A stretch of DNA of 64,000 nt from SLRI01 sp942491185 (GTDB lineage Bacteria > Pseudomonadota > Alphaproteobacteria > Geminicoccales > Geminicoccaceae), in NCBI GenBank assembly GCA_942491185.1, contig CALOAB010000004.1, forward strand, positions 1 through 64,000, given 5' to 3'. Positions 8,851 to 17,171 of the stretch are shown here, piece after piece. How positions within the stretch are numbered: position 1 is the first letter of the stretch; the number at the start of each line of letters is the position of its first letter. The notes under the pieces are model-generated. The model was not told the origin of the DNA and did not search any database. It worked only from the letters and a program-made list of their open reading frames with translations. The position numbers and the translations under genes are program-made.

Positions 8851-9453
8851 TTACCCCTGGCTCGCGACAGCCGGATGGTTCGCGATGCCGTTGGCGACAG
8901 CCTTGAGCCTCGGACAGCGATCGAACACATCGTTCGGGATATCGTCGATGATGCCGCTGCTGAGCCACCGATCCGCCATGTAGAGCTTGATGTCGGCGAC
9001 ACTCGGGCGCTCGCCGCCGACAAACGGGCCCTCACCGATCAGGTGCTCCACGTCGCGTCCCCATTGCGGGATGAAGTCCACGGCGAGCTGTTGGCGTGCC
9101 GCCTTCTTCTCCGCCGCATCCTGGATGCGCATCGTCGGCGAGATCTTGTGGCGCAGGTCCTCGACCGCATCCATCAGGGCGTCGTGGCGCGCGGCTTCGA
9201 ACGGCTCTTGCGGGTGCAGGTCGTGGAGGCGGCCGATGAGCCGCAGGATGGCATTGGTCTGGCTGAAGACCCCATGGCCCTCGACCTCGAGCACGGGCAC
9301 CGACCCGAAGGGCAGGTCGGGCTTCAGCTTCAGGAAGGCCTCACGGTCGACGCGATTGTCGTCGAACGCCTGACCAGCGAGCTTCAGTGCCAGGCGAACC
9401 TCCTCGCCCCGGCTGCCGGCGATATCGAAATAGGTGACGCTGAATTCAGCCAT
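8851..9453 (-). CDS. Glutathione S-transferase (sigma-like)
   Basis: A 200-residue GST. The N-terminal thioredoxin fold has VTYFDIAGSRGEEVRLALKL, the cis-Pro region FGSVPVLEVEG and the glutathione gamma-Glu contact QTNAILRLIGR. The C-terminal helical domain carries VADIKLYMADRWL. The start ATG 9453 has a strong GGAGGAGG site. It conjugates or reduces electrophiles with glutathione in the cytoplasm; no substrate can be read from the neighbours, which are remnants. Confidence 0.88.
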   Translation of the reverse strand: MAEFSVTYFDIAGSRGEEVRLALKLAGQAFDDNRVDREAFLKLKPDLPFGSVPVLEVEGHGVFSQTNAILRLIGRLHDLHPQEPFEAARHDALMDAVEDLRHKISPTMRIQDAAEKKAARQQLAVDFIPQWGRDVEHLIGEGPFVGGERPSVADIKLYMADRWLSSGIIDDIPNDVFDRCPRLKAVANGIANHPAVASQG

Positions 9454-9599
9454 CGGTCCTCCTCCTCGCCGCAGCCTCGATGCTCCGGCGTGTGTCCGGT
9501 GTCTTAGTCAGTCTCCAGGCCCGCCGCCAATACGAACAGAGCCGGACAGCAGGGCGCGGCCATGAGGGAAATGAATCGCAAGCGGTGCCCGCTCACTTT

Positions 9600-9965
9600 G
9601 GGCAATGGTACCTCAGCGGCATCACGGCAGCTGACACGGCCACCGCGTTTCTCGGGACCAGTGCAGCGGTCGCCAGCACCTCTTTGGAGCTAAAGGGCTA
9701 CCGTTTCGCCTTCGCCACCGCCATGTTGCTCGAGGCTGGCAAGACCTATCTGCTCGCCACCGTCAACGCCTCCGGATCCGCCACTACCATCAATCGGGTC
9801 GGCGTCATCTCCCGCGGCGGCAGCTCCGGCTGGGACCTCAATGCGCCCGGTGAGACCGTCTAGATAACGCCACAGCTCGACAGCATTGGGCTCGGTGTAG
9901 GGCAGGCGCCGGTGGCGTTCGGGACGGGGAAGTTTCTCATCGCGGTGGAGGGGACGATAGTTTGA
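9600..9965 (+). pseudogene. Remnant of an unidentified protein with an internal stop; paralogue of the tail at the window start
   Basis: One frame encodes a Gly/Ala/Thr-rich segment (ADTATAFLGTSAAVASTS, GYRFAFATAMLLEAGKTYLL), meets TAG at 9861-9863 and continues to TGA 9963-9965 with LDSIGLGVGQAPVAFGTG, then FLIAVEGTIV. The part after the TAG matches the tail at 3-92 almost residue for residue, so the TAG is an internal nonsense codon. No convincing start is visible; coordinates are where the coherent frame begins. The composition resembles secreted beta-rich surface proteins, but I cannot name a family. Confidence 0.6.
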
Positions 9966-10011
9966 AGCTGATCTTTCACCAGCTCCCGGTGTCGGCTGCG
10001 CTGATCAATTA

Positions 10012-10164
10012 TTAGCCTAGCTTTGTACGCAAGCGTAAGCACGTCATCTTACTGACACCCAGTTGCCGGAACACTTCCGCCGTTGACATGTCTTGGCCGT
10101 GAAGAAAGTCCGCTTGGTACAGCTTGCCGACGATCTTCTCCGGCCTGCAACACTTCCTCGCCAT
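10012..10164 (-). pseudogene. IS3-family OrfA remnant
   Basis: The minus strand encodes a 50-residue ORF starting MARKCCRPEKIVGKLYQADF, with FRQLGVSKMTCLRLRTK, matching the N-terminal helix-turn-helix of IS3-family OrfA (R.K.EEIV.KLR......G....A...LGVSE.TYYRWR). It stops at TAA where a full OrfA would continue. Immediately upstream (10165-10209) is the IS left end, nearly identical to the end of the remnant at 30.7-31.0 kb. Confidence 0.7.
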
Positions 10165-10209
10165 CTCTGGTCTTCTTGATTCCTAAGCTTGAGGATGGCC
10201 CAATTCACA
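10165..10209 (-). mobile_element. Left terminal segment of an IS3-family element
   Basis: Read on the minus strand this begins TGTGAATTGGGCCATCC and continues with AAGCTTAGGAATCAAG up to the OrfA start. The second copy at 30.95-31.01 kb begins TGTGAATTGGTCCATCC with AAGCTCAGGAATGAGG. The shared sequence with a TG terminus marks this as a genuine IS end. No right end or OrfB is present here. Confidence 0.6.
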
Positions 10210-10336
10210 GTAGGATGATCAATTGACATGCAGGCCTGCTGATCATGCCTCCACAGTGTCCTGCAAAAGGCACCGGTCGATGGACTTGTCCGTAATGGGC
10301 TGGGCGGCCGGTTGGGTCGGGGAGCACTGAGGGAAC

Positions 10337-10688
10337 ATGATCCAGATCAAGCGAATCTACGAGCCGTTCGACTCTGCGGATGGCCAGCGCGTGCTCGTTG
10401 ACCGCTTGTGGCCGCGCGGCATTCGCAAGGTTGATGCCCGACTCGATGAATGGTTGCGAGACATTGCACCAAGTCATGATCTGAGAACCTGGTTCGACCA
10501 CGACCCCACACGATGGGAGGATTTCGCGCGTCGCTACGCGGCCGAGCTCGCGAATACTTCCTTGCAGAGATCATCTGGCGAGGCTCCGGGGTATCGGCAA
10601 AGCCGGCACACTCACACTGCTCTATGCGGCACGATCTGAGACCGTGAACCATGCGGTGGTGCTGAGGGCGTATCTGGCTGATGGCTAG
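10337..10688 (+). pseudogene. DUF488 family protein, single frameshift
   Basis: MIQIKRIYEPFDSADGQRVL, VDRLWPRGIRKVDARLDEWL and WFDHDPTRWEDFARRYAAEL form the typical N-terminal two thirds of a short DUF488 (YeaO-like) protein. The conserved end (LARLRGIGKAGTLTLLYAA, then NHAVVLRAYLADG) is in the next frame and stops at 10686-10688. The slip is near 10560. With one base restored the protein would be about 117 residues, the normal family length. Its function is unknown. Confidence 0.8.
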
Positions 10689-10794
10689 GTCGTAGGCGCC
10701 CGCCTATCCCGAAGCCGGCTGTTGCCGGAAGCTGATGCGTGGCCCGGTTGACTCAATTCTGCGGGTCAACCGGACCTCGCACCGGCCGGTCGGA

Positions 10795-11151
10795 TCAGTC
10801 GGGGTTGGCAGAGGTCACTTTCGCATTCATGGCCGGATGAAAGGCGCAGAAGTAGTCGGCCGACATGTCTGGGGCGACCGTCAGGGTCACACTTTGCCCG
10901 CGTTCGATAGGTCCAGTGTCCCAATCGCCGGCCTTGGCGGTCGCCGTATGGGGAGCCAGATCGCGGTTGGTCCAGGTGATGCTGTCGCCGGGTCGCACAT
11001 CGAGAGTGCCCGGGACGAACTTGAACCCTTGGATGTCGACCTGGTGCAACACGGTCTCGGCGGTTGCGAGCCCTGAGCGAAGCGTGCTGCAAATCACCAG
11101 GGGAAGGCCCGCCGCGCCCAGGAGGACGCGGCGCCGGGCGCGGTCAGTCAT
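10795..11151 (-). CDS. Cupredoxin (plastocyanin/amicyanin-like), Tat-type signal
   Basis: A 118-residue periplasmic type I copper protein. The N-terminus MTDRARRRVLLGAAG resembles a Tat signal. Copper ligands are all present and correctly spaced: His68 (LAPHTA), then Cys102, His105 and Met108 in DYFCAFHPAM. The ATGA overlap with the end of the DUF4142 gene couples their translation. It sits last in the minus-strand set headed by two P460-like cytochromes, so a role as single-electron carrier for them is the natural inference. Confidence 0.9.
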   Translation of the reverse strand: MTDRARRRVLLGAAGLPLVICSTLRSGLATAETVLHQVDIQGFKFVPGTLDVRPGDSITWTNRDLAPHTATAKAGDWDTGPIERGQSVTLTVAPDMSADYFCAFHPAMNAKVTSANPD

Positions 11152-11672
11152 TGCAGCGACTCGACCAATTTCTCGGCGTGATCTTCGTGCATGCGAAAGA
11201 TCTCGAGCGCCTGCTCGAACAGGGCTTTCATATCGGCGTTCTCGATGTTGGGAATGAACGTGTTCGCCACGAGTTCGTTCACGGCCTGGTGGTAGGCGAA
11301 CTCATTGGTCGCGTAGGCCATGTCGAACTCGGCACCGCGTAGCGATGTCAGCTTGTCGACGACATCCACCGAGCCTGCCAACAATGACTGGCTCAGGAAG
11401 TTGTCCTGCGCTTCGGCGCCCAGCTGGTCCAGCAGCGCCAATGCCTCGGCATTGACTGCCTCATGGTCGCTGATCATCGTCCGCGCGAAGGTGCGCACCT
11501 CTTCATTCTCGGACAGCGCCAGAGCGAGATGGGCATACTGAATATCGATGAGGTCAGCCGTGTAGGCGACATGGGCGATCTCGAGGTCGTTCAGATCAGC
11601 CGGGTCCTGCGCCAGGACTGGCGTCGCTGTGACCAGCCCGAGCGACAAGAGCGCAAGCATCAGGGTTCGCAT
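11148..11672 (-). CDS. DUF4142 family secreted protein (ferritin-like helical fold)
   Basis: A 174-residue protein with a clear signal peptide (MRTLMLALLSLGLVTATPVLAQ) followed by long amphipathic helices typical of DUF4142 (AHLALALSENEEVRTFARTM, SDHEAVNAEALALL, FEQALEIFRMHEDHAEKL). The family is a predicted four-helix bundle of unknown function in the periplasm. It lies between the P460-like cytochromes and the cupredoxin on the same strand. Confidence 0.82.
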   Translation of the reverse strand: MRTLMLALLSLGLVTATPVLAQDPADLNDLEIAHVAYTADLIDIQYAHLALALSENEEVRTFARTMISDHEAVNAEALALLDQLGAEAQDNFLSQSLLAGSVDVVDKLTSLRGAEFDMAYATNEFAYHQAVNELVANTFIPNIENADMKALFEQALEIFRMHEDHAEKLVESLQ

Positions 11673-11768
11673 CCGTCGTGCTCCAAGATTGGTGCCTCGC
11701 CCGAAATGGTCGAGGCATGAGGGGTTGGTGGTGACGTCGAGGTGGCATGCCGAGCGTCTGCCGGCCCG

Positions 11769-12332
11769 TTAGTCGGCCCACAGGGCCGGATAGGCTCGGG
11801 TGTAAATCCAGTCCGTCGCCTGGGCTGGAACGTGGCAGGCGAGGCATTCCGCTGCGTAGTCCGTGGTGATGAGGCTGTCGGGGTCGCTCGCGGCGAAGAA
11901 ACCCCAGCCCCAACCGTCTCCCCAGAGCGGATTGTCGGGGAAGCGCTCAGTGCGATCCTTGACCATCACGAACCAGCCCTCGAGCTCGGTGGCGTAGGAA
12001 ACGCGGCCCGTCGTCAGGTCCTCGGTGCTGGCCGTGCGAAGCTCTTTCACCAAGACAGCACCATCCGGAAACCCGCCCGTCTCACGGTAGGCTTCGGCGA
12101 CACCCGGCTGGGTGTAGACGATGTGCATGCCTTGAGCGCCGTCCTCGCCGTTGACGGACCAGCTGCCGAGGAGCGTCCACTCCGTGCGAAACGGCACGTC
12201 CGGGAGCCTGATCGCCCCGTCGGCATCGACCGCAATGTCGAAGCCGGACGGCAGCGGCGCTTCGCTTTGCGCAAGAGCGAGCGTCGGCATGGCAACAAGC
12301 GCCGCTGCCGCGACAATGATCGTGATTTTCAT
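11769..12332 (-). CDS. Cytochrome P460-family c-type haem protein (second of a tandem pair)
   Basis: A 187-residue protein starting MKITIIVAAAALVAMPTLAL with a Sec signal. The start ATG 12332 is chosen because GAGG lies upstream and the frame before it is Arg/Cys-rich and unlikely. The body shows P460 features: FRTEWTLLGSWSV, a central LVKELRTASTEDLTTG, NPLWGDGWGWGFF and the C-terminal haem site CLACH (163-167) with TDWIYTRAYPALW. Known P460 proteins oxidise hydroxylamine or bind NO. It follows its paralogue by 10 bases. The substrate here is unknown. Confidence 0.85.
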   Translation of the reverse strand: MKITIIVAAAALVAMPTLALAQSEAPLPSGFDIAVDADGAIRLPDVPFRTEWTLLGSWSVNGEDGAQGMHIVYTQPGVAEAYRETGGFPDGAVLVKELRTASTEDLTTGRVSYATELEGWFVMVKDRTERFPDNPLWGDGWGWGFFAASDPDSLITTDYAAECLACHVPAQATDWIYTRAYPALWAD

Positions 12333-12342
12333 TCGATGCGCC

Positions 12343-12966
12343 TCAGTTGTCCGGCGCCGCAGCACGCAGCACGGGATAGAACTGCGTGAACACGAAATCC
12401 GTCGCCGCACTGGCCTCATGGCAGGCGTTGCAGCTCTCAGCCGGAAACGCCGCTGCCGTCTCGGCGTAAGGCTCGGGCTGATGGCCGAAGGAGAAGTAGA
12501 CCCATCCGCCGGGATCTTCCGGATAGCGGGCGGTGTCCTTCACGGCCAACTCCAGACCCTGAAACTCGCCTTGGAAGTAGCCGACGCCGGAGACCTCGCT
12601 GCAGGCACCATTGGCCTCGTCACAAGCGTCGCCCTCGCGGACCAGCACGAGTTCCTTGGCGATCTGGGTACCTTCGGGCCAGGCACCGGTCTCCGCAAAG
12701 ACAGCGAATGCGCCAGGCTCGACATAGACGTTGTGGAACTCTGGAAACGGAGCCTGGCCGCCATTGAGCGCGTTCGGGGTCAAGGGCGTGCCGACATAGA
12801 TCCAGGATCGCCAGCCCTCGGGTCTGATGACCTCACCGCCATCGGTGTACTGGGCCTGCGCCACTTCCTGCGACTGAGCCGGCGGCGACGTCGCCGCTAG
12901 AGCTAGGCCGATGATCAGGATCGTCGCGAGCGAGGTTGTCGCGTTTGCATTGGCTGAGCGGGGCAT
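12343..12966 (-). CDS. Cytochrome P460-family c-type haem protein (first of a tandem pair)
   Basis: A 207-residue protein with an N-terminal signal (ATILIIGLALAATSPPAQSQ) and P460-like landmarks: RPEGWRSWIYVGTPLTPN, FHNVYVEPGAF, KELVLVREGD, GLELAVKDTARYPEDPGGW and the haem site CNACH (179-183) followed by ATDFVFTQFYPVL. An extra cysteine pair (CDEANGAC, 115-122) is absent from the neighbour. The two are diverged paralogues and not a recent duplication. The gene diverges from a LysR regulator across 119 bases. Confidence 0.85.
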   Translation of the reverse strand: MPRSANANATTSLATILIIGLALAATSPPAQSQEVAQAQYTDGGEVIRPEGWRSWIYVGTPLTPNALNGGQAPFPEFHNVYVEPGAFAVFAETGAWPEGTQIAKELVLVREGDACDEANGACSEVSGVGYFQGEFQGLELAVKDTARYPEDPGGWVYFSFGHQPEPYAETAAAFPAESCNACHEASAATDFVFTQFYPVLRAAAPDN

Positions 12967-13085
12967 GTCTTCCTCCTTGCGTCCGGAACGACTATGTCAA
13001 TTTCTGCAAACGCTCGGCGTTATGAATTCCATTCCATTTGGTTTCGGTTTTGATCGTGTAGAACGTGGGCATCGGGAGGTGCGCA

Positions 13086-13976
13086 ATGCAAAACATCGAC
13101 ATCAAGCGAGTGCGCTACTTTCTGAGACTGAGCGAGACCCTCAGCTTCTCCGGCGCCGCGAGGGCACTCAAGGTTTCCCAGCCTGGCTTCACCAAAGCGA
13201 TCACTGGGCTCGAGCATGACATCGGCGGACCGCTGATCCGCCGTGAAGGGCGCAACACGCATTTGACGCCGCTCGGCAAGGCCGTTCTGCCCTACTTCAA
13301 GGAGCTCGACATGAGTGCGGCGCGGGCGGAAGCGGCCGCGCGGCGACTGTCGGCCGGCGACATGCCGACCCTGCATATCGGCCTCATGTGCACGATCGGC
13401 CCGGACCCGATCTCCGCCTTTCTAACGAGATACCGGCAGAGCGCTCCGGATCTGGAAATCGTCATCCGCGACCTGAACCGGTCCGACCTTTCCGAAACGC
13501 TCCTGAGCGGCGCTGTCGATGTGGCGCTGGTCGGCGCGGAGATCGGCGATGTGCAGCGCTTTCGCTATCTCAAGCTCTACGTGGAGCGGATGGTCGTGGC
13601 CTGCGCGCCGGGCCATCCCTTCGCCGGCCGGCGCTCGGTCGATCTCGGCGAAGTCCTGCGGGAGCCTTATGTCGACCGCCTGCAATGCGAGTTTCGCGAC
13701 ACGTTTCTCGCCGAAGCCAATCGTCGCGCCTTCGCGCCGATCTTCGCGGCGCGCAGCGACCGGGAGGAATGGGCACAGTCCCTCGTCGCACAAGGCACTG
13801 GCGTGGCACTCGTCCCGGAACGATCGACTGTCGTGCCCGACCTGGTCCTGGTGCCGCTCAGTGAGCCGCAGCTCGAACGTTCGGTCTCGCTCGCCGTGCC
13901 CATCGGCCGCGAGGACACCGAGGTCGTGCAGAAGTTCCTCGGCGCTGTACGGACGCATAAGTGGAAGGATCAGTGA
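13086..13976 (+). CDS. LysR family transcriptional regulator
   Basis: A 296-residue LysR protein. The N-terminal helix-turn-helix is FSGAARALKVSQPGFTKAI; the effector domain begins at about residue 90 (LHIGLMCTIGPDPISAFLTR). ATG 13086 is preceded by GGGAGG at good spacing, better than the in-frame codon at 13065. It diverges from the P460/DUF4142/cupredoxin genes, the classic LysR arrangement, so it probably controls them. Residues such as CTIG.. in the pocket are reminiscent of the OxyR/CysB class, but no ligand can be assigned. Confidence 0.9.
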   Translation: MQNIDIKRVRYFLRLSETLSFSGAARALKVSQPGFTKAITGLEHDIGGPLIRREGRNTHLTPLGKAVLPYFKELDMSAARAEAAARRLSAGDMPTLHIGLMCTIGPDPISAFLTRYRQSAPDLEIVIRDLNRSDLSETLLSGAVDVALVGAEIGDVQRFRYLKLYVERMVVACAPGHPFAGRRSVDLGEVLREPYVDRLQCEFRDTFLAEANRRAFAPIFAARSDREEWAQSLVAQGTGVALVPERSTVVPDLVLVPLSEPQLERSVSLAVPIGREDTEVVQKFLGAVRTHKWKDQ

Positions 13977-14376
13977 TACCAGTCTGCATTTTAAGATCAG
14001 GCGTTGTCAGACTGAGTCGCTCGGCTCTGAACCATAGCGAAGGGATCCGCCTTCAAACCGCCATTTGCCGCCACTCTGTCACTGGGTGAATCGGCATGCA
14101 AATGGGACCCCACTTGGTTTTCATGGTAATGCCCTGAATTCACTGCCAAAATTGGCTTTCCGACGCATTTCAAGCGGCACACTGGTCTAGATCGAATTTG
14201 ATTAATCGGGTCAATAGGTTGCATTACTAGATGGTAGGGTCCGTATTCAACGCCGATCCACAATATGCGCGGATTGTGGCACCAACCCCCATGACGTAAG
14301 CACGTGGGAGTATGGGGTAGCGACAGACCCACGCGAATTCCTGTGCCCGACTTGGGCTCCACAAGCAAGAAACGCC
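13977..14376. other. Intergenic, no recognisable gene
   Basis: These 400 bases are noticeably AT-richer than the surroundings. An open minus frame (13997-14395) has no recognisable domain or ribosome site and is not called. No tRNA-like or IS-like sequence was recognised. Confidence 0.4.
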
Positions 14377-15102
14377 CTACTGCCCGGCTTGCCAAGGGGG
14401 CGTTTCGAGTACACCGGCCTCGCTGCCGCTATCATAAAAAGAGTGAATGGAATCGTCCGTGAAGTAGCGCCAGAAGCCGTCCTCGAAGGCGGGCTCGGTG
14501 ATCTTGAAGCTGCCGTCGGCCTGGCGGCCCTCCAGGAACCGCCGGTAGGCGTCGAGAGGCTCCGGGCCGAATTGCTGGAAAATGACCCGCCCACCGTAGT
14601 CGCGATGGAGCTCGCGGTTGAGCTTCCAACGTTCGATCGACGCGCGTGCCATCCCGCGGCGCATCGTGTTTATCTGCGCGGCTTCCTCCGGGGTCAGATC
14701 GTCCTCTGAGGTCAATCCCGCTTGTAGTTGGACTTCGGCGTCGCGTTCAGCCTCGAGGGTTTTCCGCTCGGCGGCGGTGAGCCTGGCCGATTGCAGGCGT
14801 TCGTCGATCTCGGCGATGCGGGCGGCGCGCTCGGCGCGATCCTGCTGTACCATCCGCTCGAAGCTCTGGAGATAGGCATCGATTTCCGCATCGCTCGCCG
14901 TGATACCTTTGTTCGCGGCGTACTCCCCAAACAGGCGATCGAGGATCACCACCTGCATCTCTTCGGCGGTGTCGACACGAACTTCCTCGCCCAGCACGAC
15001 TGCGGCAACCGGCGGTGCGGGCTCTTGTGTCGCCGCGGCGCGAACCGCCGTGATCAGCACGAGCACGATCCCGGCCACCGCCAGATTGCGCCGTTTCATC
15101 AT
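14377..15102 (-). CDS. Secreted protein with a SurA/parvulin N-terminal-like helical domain
   Basis: Starting at the ATG-ATG pair at 15102/15099 (GAGAGGGG upstream) the protein has about 241 residues: a signal (RRNLAVAGIVLVLITAVRAAA), then VDTAEEMQVVILDRLFGEYA and ITASDAEIDAYLQSFERMVQ, a pattern like SurA N-terminal chaperone domains. A charged coiled-coil stretch (about 90-150) and a C-terminal segment without family resemblance follow. No PPIase domain is visible, so it could be a periplasmic chaperone-like protein. Its neighbours give no role. Confidence 0.6.
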   Translation of the reverse strand: MMKRRNLAVAGIVLVLITAVRAAATQEPAPPVAAVVLGEEVRVDTAEEMQVVILDRLFGEYAANKGITASDAEIDAYLQSFERMVQQDRAERAARIAEIDERLQSARLTAAERKTLEAERDAEVQLQAGLTSEDDLTPEEAAQINTMRRGMARASIERWKLNRELHRDYGGRVIFQQFGPEPLDAYRRFLEGRQADGSFKITEPAFEDGFWRYFTDDSIHSFYDSGSEAGVLETPPWQAGQ

Positions 15103-15615
15103 CGCTGCGAACCCCTCTCGGCTATTGTCCGTGTATTCTATGGCCTCGATGCCTCGGTATGGAAGGCGCGACGGTCCGTGTTCCAGGCAGGCGGAGATGC
15201 CCTCGAACTCAACAGCACACTTGGCCGCAGCATGTTCATCGACGACGAGCAACCGGTGGCGGGCGTGTGGGAACTCGATGGGTCTCCCAGTCTTTTACGT
15301 AACTTATTGCCGTGCCGTGGCATTGAAGGGTCGGACCGGACCGACCGTATCCTGAAGGAGCCTTCTGATGCCCCCCCGTGTTTCGCCCGATTGCGGCAGA
15401 GTCAGCCTCTGTGGTGCTCTACCTGGCCCATGGCACTAGCGAAAAAACGACCGATTGGGCGGTAGACGACGATGACAGCAAACGGCCTAGGTGCACTGAC
15501 GAATCAACGCTGAACGACCAGCTGGCGGGGCACCAGCGTGGCTTTCTGGGGGTTGATGATCCAGAAATAATGAGGCACTTCAGCGACGTCTTTGGCTCGA
15601 GGTAGGAGTAGGCTT
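15103..15615. other. Intergenic, no supportable gene
   Basis: About 510 bases between a minus-strand secreted protein and a plus-strand lipoprotein. A 23-codon ORF at 15369-15440 starts after a purine stretch (GAAGGAG) but has no known relatives that I recognise. Promoters of both divergent genes must lie here; no clear boxes could be assigned. Confidence 0.35.
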
Positions 15616-16104
15616 TTGTTGCAGTTGCGCGTTTCGTTGGCCGTCGTCGGATTGTTGCTGGTCGCCTCTTGTACCCCGGTATCACGTGAAGATGCGCGTC
15701 GGGCCGAGGACGAATGCCGGGCCGAGGCCCGGCACGACGGTTATCGCCACCTGTCGCTGACGACGGATGCAATCGGCGTCGGCGACGTGATCGATTTCGG
15801 TATGACGGCGCGCCGTCACGGCACCGACTACACCGGCACATGTGTTTACGACAAAGACCGCCGCCGCGCCGAGGTGGACTTCAATCCGGCGACCGACAAC
15901 GAAGACGATCAGTATGCCAATGCCCGGCAAATCTGCGAAGAAGAAGCCGAATTTCGTGACTATCGCGTGCGTGGCGTCAGCAACGAGCAGGTGCGCAACC
16001 ATGTTATCCGGATGAACATGGAGTTGCGTCGCGACGGCGACGACTACGTCGGCTACTGCCGCTTCGAGAACGGCCACGCCGATCTCGACATCGACCGTGA
16101 CTGA
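15616..16104 (+). CDS. Lipoprotein with two copies of a two-cysteine module
   Basis: About 162 residues from the TTG at 15616 (AGGAG 7 bases upstream); the N-terminus LLQLRVSLAVVGLLLVASC is a lipoprotein signal with lipobox LVASC. The mature part contains two similar segments of about 55 residues: ECRAEARHDGY ... TGTCVYD and ICEEEAEFRDYRV ... VGYCRFENG. Each has one Cys near the start, an E-A pair, a hydrophobic strand and a Cys near the end. The same module recurs in the proteins at 23832 and 30063. Its function is unknown. Confidence 0.65.
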   Translation: MLQLRVSLAVVGLLLVASCTPVSREDARRAEDECRAEARHDGYRHLSLTTDAIGVGDVIDFGMTARRHGTDYTGTCVYDKDRRRAEVDFNPATDNEDDQYANARQICEEEAEFRDYRVRGVSNEQVRNHVIRMNMELRRDGDDYVGYCRFENGHADLDIDRD

Positions 16105-16130
16105 AACGGCGGGATAGTGGCGAGATTAGA

Positions 16131-17171
16131 ATGACCAGCAAGAGCCTCTTCGCTCCTTTTGCCATTGCCTGCGCGCTGACGATCATGCCGCCACCGGTCG
16201 CTGCGCAGGACGACATCCGTACCGAGCGCGTGCAGTTCGAGCGCGGTGCGGAGAGCGCCACGATCGAAGGCTCGATAACCGGCTACGAGAGCGTCGACTA
16301 CCTGCTCGGTGCCAGTGCCGGTCAGGCGATGAACGTCAGCATGGCGACCGACAACGGCGCCAACTACTTCAACATCCTGGCGCCCGGCGAGACCGATGCC
16401 GCGATGTTCATCGGTTCGACTTCCGGCAATCAGTACGAGGGCGTGCTGCCGGAATCGGGCGATTACACGATCCGCGTCTACCTGATGCGCAACGCGGCGC
16501 GGCGCGACGAGACGGCGAACTACCGCCTCGAGATGATCATCGCCGCTGCCGACGAACCCTCTGCGGCAGGCGGCGCGGGCGACGTGCCGGCGGCGCCCGA
16601 GGACGGTGGGCCGCGCCATTGGGAGGTCACCGGCGTCACGGGCGCCCTCAACCTGCGCGAAGAGCCGTCGACCGCGGCACGCGCCATTGCCAGCTACGCT
16701 CCCGGCACGGTGCTCGACAATCTCGGCTGCCTCGAAGCCGAGGGACGCGTCTGGTGCGATGTGCAGGAACCCGGCGGCGGCCCGCGCGGCTATGTCGCCG
16801 CCGAGTTCCTGAGCGCCGCCGTCTCGCCCGACGGCAGTGTCGCGACCGGCGAGGACGGCTCGGCATTGCGCGCGGGCCAGGGCGATTTCGATGCGACCGG
16901 CCAACTCCCGTGCGCCCAGGCTGCCGGCCAGCCCATGGGCCAGTGCGACTTCGGCGTCGCCCGCGCCGGCGGCGGCAATGCCACGGTGGTGATCACCCGC
17001 CCCGACGGTGCCCCCCGAGCGATCTATTTCAGCAACGGCGTGGCGATCGGTGCCGACACCAGCGAAGCCGATCCGGGCGACTTCAGCGTCGAGCGCGAGA
17101 GCGACCTCAACATGATCCGTGTCGGTGATGAACGCTACGAGATCCCGGACGCCGTGGCGCTCGGCGGATGA
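16131..17171 (+). CDS. Secreted protein with a central SH3b domain
   Basis: A 346-residue exported protein: signal peptide to about residue 25; an N-terminal beta-rich domain (FERGAESATIEGSITGYESV, LPESGDYTIRVYLMR) of the type that often precedes SH3 domains; an SH3b repeat at about 165-225 (VTGVTGALNLREEPSTAA, WCDVQEPGGGPRGYVAAEFL); and a C-terminal domain with CAQAAGQPMGQCDFGVARAG ending MIRVGDERYEIPDAVALGG. SH3b domains bind peptidoglycan or envelope partners. A second, truncated copy of its C-terminus lies at 17956-18057. Confidence 0.75.
   Translation: MTSKSLFAPFAIACALTIMPPPVAAQDDIRTERVQFERGAESATIEGSITGYESVDYLLGASAGQAMNVSMATDNGANYFNILAPGETDAAMFIGSTSGNQYEGVLPESGDYTIRVYLMRNAARRDETANYRLEMIIAAADEPSAAGGAGDVPAAPEDGGPRHWEVTGVTGALNLREEPSTAARAIASYAPGTVLDNLGCLEAEGRVWCDVQEPGGGPRGYVAAEFLSAAVSPDGSVATGEDGSALRAGQGDFDATGQLPCAQAAGQPMGQCDFGVARAGGGNATVVITRPDGAPRAIYFSNGVAIGADTSEADPGDFSVERESDLNMIRVGDERYEIPDAVALGG

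Noticed and set aside
10044..10229. 61-codon frame overlapping the IS3 remnant
   Set aside because: It runs through the IS left end in the wrong frame; the real relic is the 50-residue OrfA start in the next frame.
13997..14395. 132-codon minus-strand open frame after the LysR gene
   Set aside because: No ribosome site, no signal or domain and atypical composition; treated as intergenic.
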